The translations under genes and the position numbers were made by a program. Source: Acidimicrobiaceae bacterium (lineage in GTDB: Bacteria; Actinomycetota; Acidimicrobiia; Acidimicrobiales; Palsa-688). From it: DNA of 5,315 bases. How positions within the stretch are numbered: position 1 is the first letter of the stretch; every line of letters begins with the position of its first letter. The stretch spans positions 1-5,315 of the forward strand of contig JAUTXM010000034.1 in NCBI GenBank assembly GCA_030838025.1. Reading direction: 5' to 3'. The notes below the pieces were generated by a model that had not been told where the DNA came from, made no database searches, and saw nothing but the letters and a program-made list of their open reading frames with translations. Of this stretch, positions 4,727 through 5,315 are shown in pieces.

Positions 4727-5314
4727 GCCGAGGGCGGTGGCCCGTTCGCGCATGCCCGCGATGCCCGAGCCGCCGTGGCTGTTGGCCGGGATGGCGACCG
4801 GGGCTCCGTCATCCACCACCTCCACGACGAGGTGACCGGCGCTCCGGGTGACTCGGACCATGGCGGTGGACGCCCGGGCGTGGCGGGTCACGTTGGTCAG
4901 CGCCTCCTGGACGATGCGGTAGGCCGCCCGGTCGACGGCGCTCGGCAGCGGCCCGGGCACCGGATCCTCCGGGCGTTCGAGGCGGAACGGGAGCCCGGTC
5001 GTCTCGGTCCGGGCCAGTAGCTCGTCGAGTCGATCCAGGCTGGGCGCAGGGCTGAGGGGCGCCGCCTCGTCGACCTGGCGGAGGACCCCGAGAACGGACC
5101 GCAGTTCGACCAGCGCCTCCTTGCTGAACACCTTGATGGCGGCCAGTGCCTCTCGCGCTCGCTCGGGCTGGCGGTCGATCAGGTGGAGGGCGCTCAACGC
5201 CTGCATGTTGATCAGGGAGATGTCGTGGGCCACCACGTCGTGCAGTTCACGGGCGATGCGGAGGCATTCGTCGCACGCCAGACGGCGGGTCTCCTCCTCC
5301 CGGCTGCGGGCCAA
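4517..5314 (-). CDS. NarL-family sensor histidine kinase, N-terminus outside the window, aberrant C-terminus
   Basis: The frame enters from beyond the right edge, so the sensor and membrane part are not visible; TTG at 5312-5314 need not be the start. The HisKA_3 dimerisation/phosphoacceptor helix carries RIARELHDVVAH with the phosphorylated His at 5240-5242 (residue 25 of the visible part). The HATPase domain follows with the N-box QEALTNVTRHA (Asn residue 141), the G1 box VVDDG (166-170) and GGSGIAGMRER (181-191). These kinases phosphorylate LuxR-type response regulators. The usual ending, a G-G-G-F-x-V-x-x-x-L-P strand soon after MRERA, is absent. From about residue 197 (near 4726) the frame carries about 69 residues of unrelated sequence to TGA at 4517-4519. 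Loss of the closing strand would probably impair ATP binding. No response-regulator gene follows downstream, where one is common. The core itself is unbroken and strongly G/C-biased. Confidence 0.85.
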   Translation of the reverse strand: MARSREEETRRLACDECLRIARELHDVVAHDISLINMQALSALHLIDRQPERAREALAAIKVFSKEALVELRSVLGVLRQVDEAAPLSPAPSLDRLDELLARTETTGLPFRLERPEDPVPGPLPSAVDRAAYRIVQEALTNVTRHARASTAMVRVTRSAGHLVVEVVDDGAPVAIPANSHGGSGIAGMRERATALGAQIAARIASTDAEHGSGVNQGFWEIGRRLEMHRSDRSTALLLTTKDTPAAPTFVNTAQLIGSALPRKGC

Positions 5315-5315
5315 C

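Overview
The window looks like a chromosomal segment from a high-GC actinomycete, possibly a soil or Frankia/mycobacteria-like lineage. Most coding stretches have strong G/C third-position bias. The recognisable families are typical of Actinobacteria: a wax ester synthase/diacylglycerol acyltransferase (WS/DGAT), a membrane-anchored class I methyltransferase, a NarL-family histidine kinase, a TnsA-like transposition-protein fragment and a group II intron reverse-transcriptase fragment. The species cannot be fixed from the sequence alone.

The layout is a graveyard of broken high-GC genes around one intact low-GC cassette. From the left there is the end of an acidic, Gly-rich reading frame (1-96), then a palindrome-dense spacer (136-218). 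A 60-codon minus-strand remnant resembling the C-terminus of TnsA-like endonuclease subunits follows (252-437). Next comes a plus-strand WS/DGAT gene (485-1361) with two single-base frameshifts and its C-terminal half deleted. It is joined in frame to an N-terminally trimmed SAM-dependent methyltransferase (from about 1365), whose own C-terminus dissolves into low-complexity read-through (1914-2303).

The two genes that look intact are on the minus strand and probably form one operon. A promoter at 3401-3428 drives a secreted single-domain beta/gamma-crystallin-like protein (2900-3316) followed after 46 bp by a lipoprotein (2293-2853). Hand counts give about 45% GC at 3061-3120 and 52% at 2521-2580, against 77% at 4741-4800, so this cassette probably has a different origin from its surroundings. 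The crystallin-like protein has a signal peptide and two N/D-N/D-x-x-S/T-S calcium-binding signatures; the lipoprotein would sit on the outer face of the membrane. Export of both suggests a joint role at the cell surface, but no function can be assigned.

To the right lies a stretch with no confident gene (3441-3890). It is followed by a roughly 50-residue relic of a group II intron reverse transcriptase (minus, 3891-4032), a frameshifted plus-strand membrane-protein gene resembling DUF6518 proteins (4082-4473), and the C-terminal part of a NarL-type histidine kinase (minus, 4517 to the window edge). The kinase's last ATPase strands are replaced by unrelated sequence. Several breakpoints and mobile-element remnants in 5 kb point to repeated rearrangement. 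I do not see an intact defence system, CRISPR array, tRNA or rRNA.
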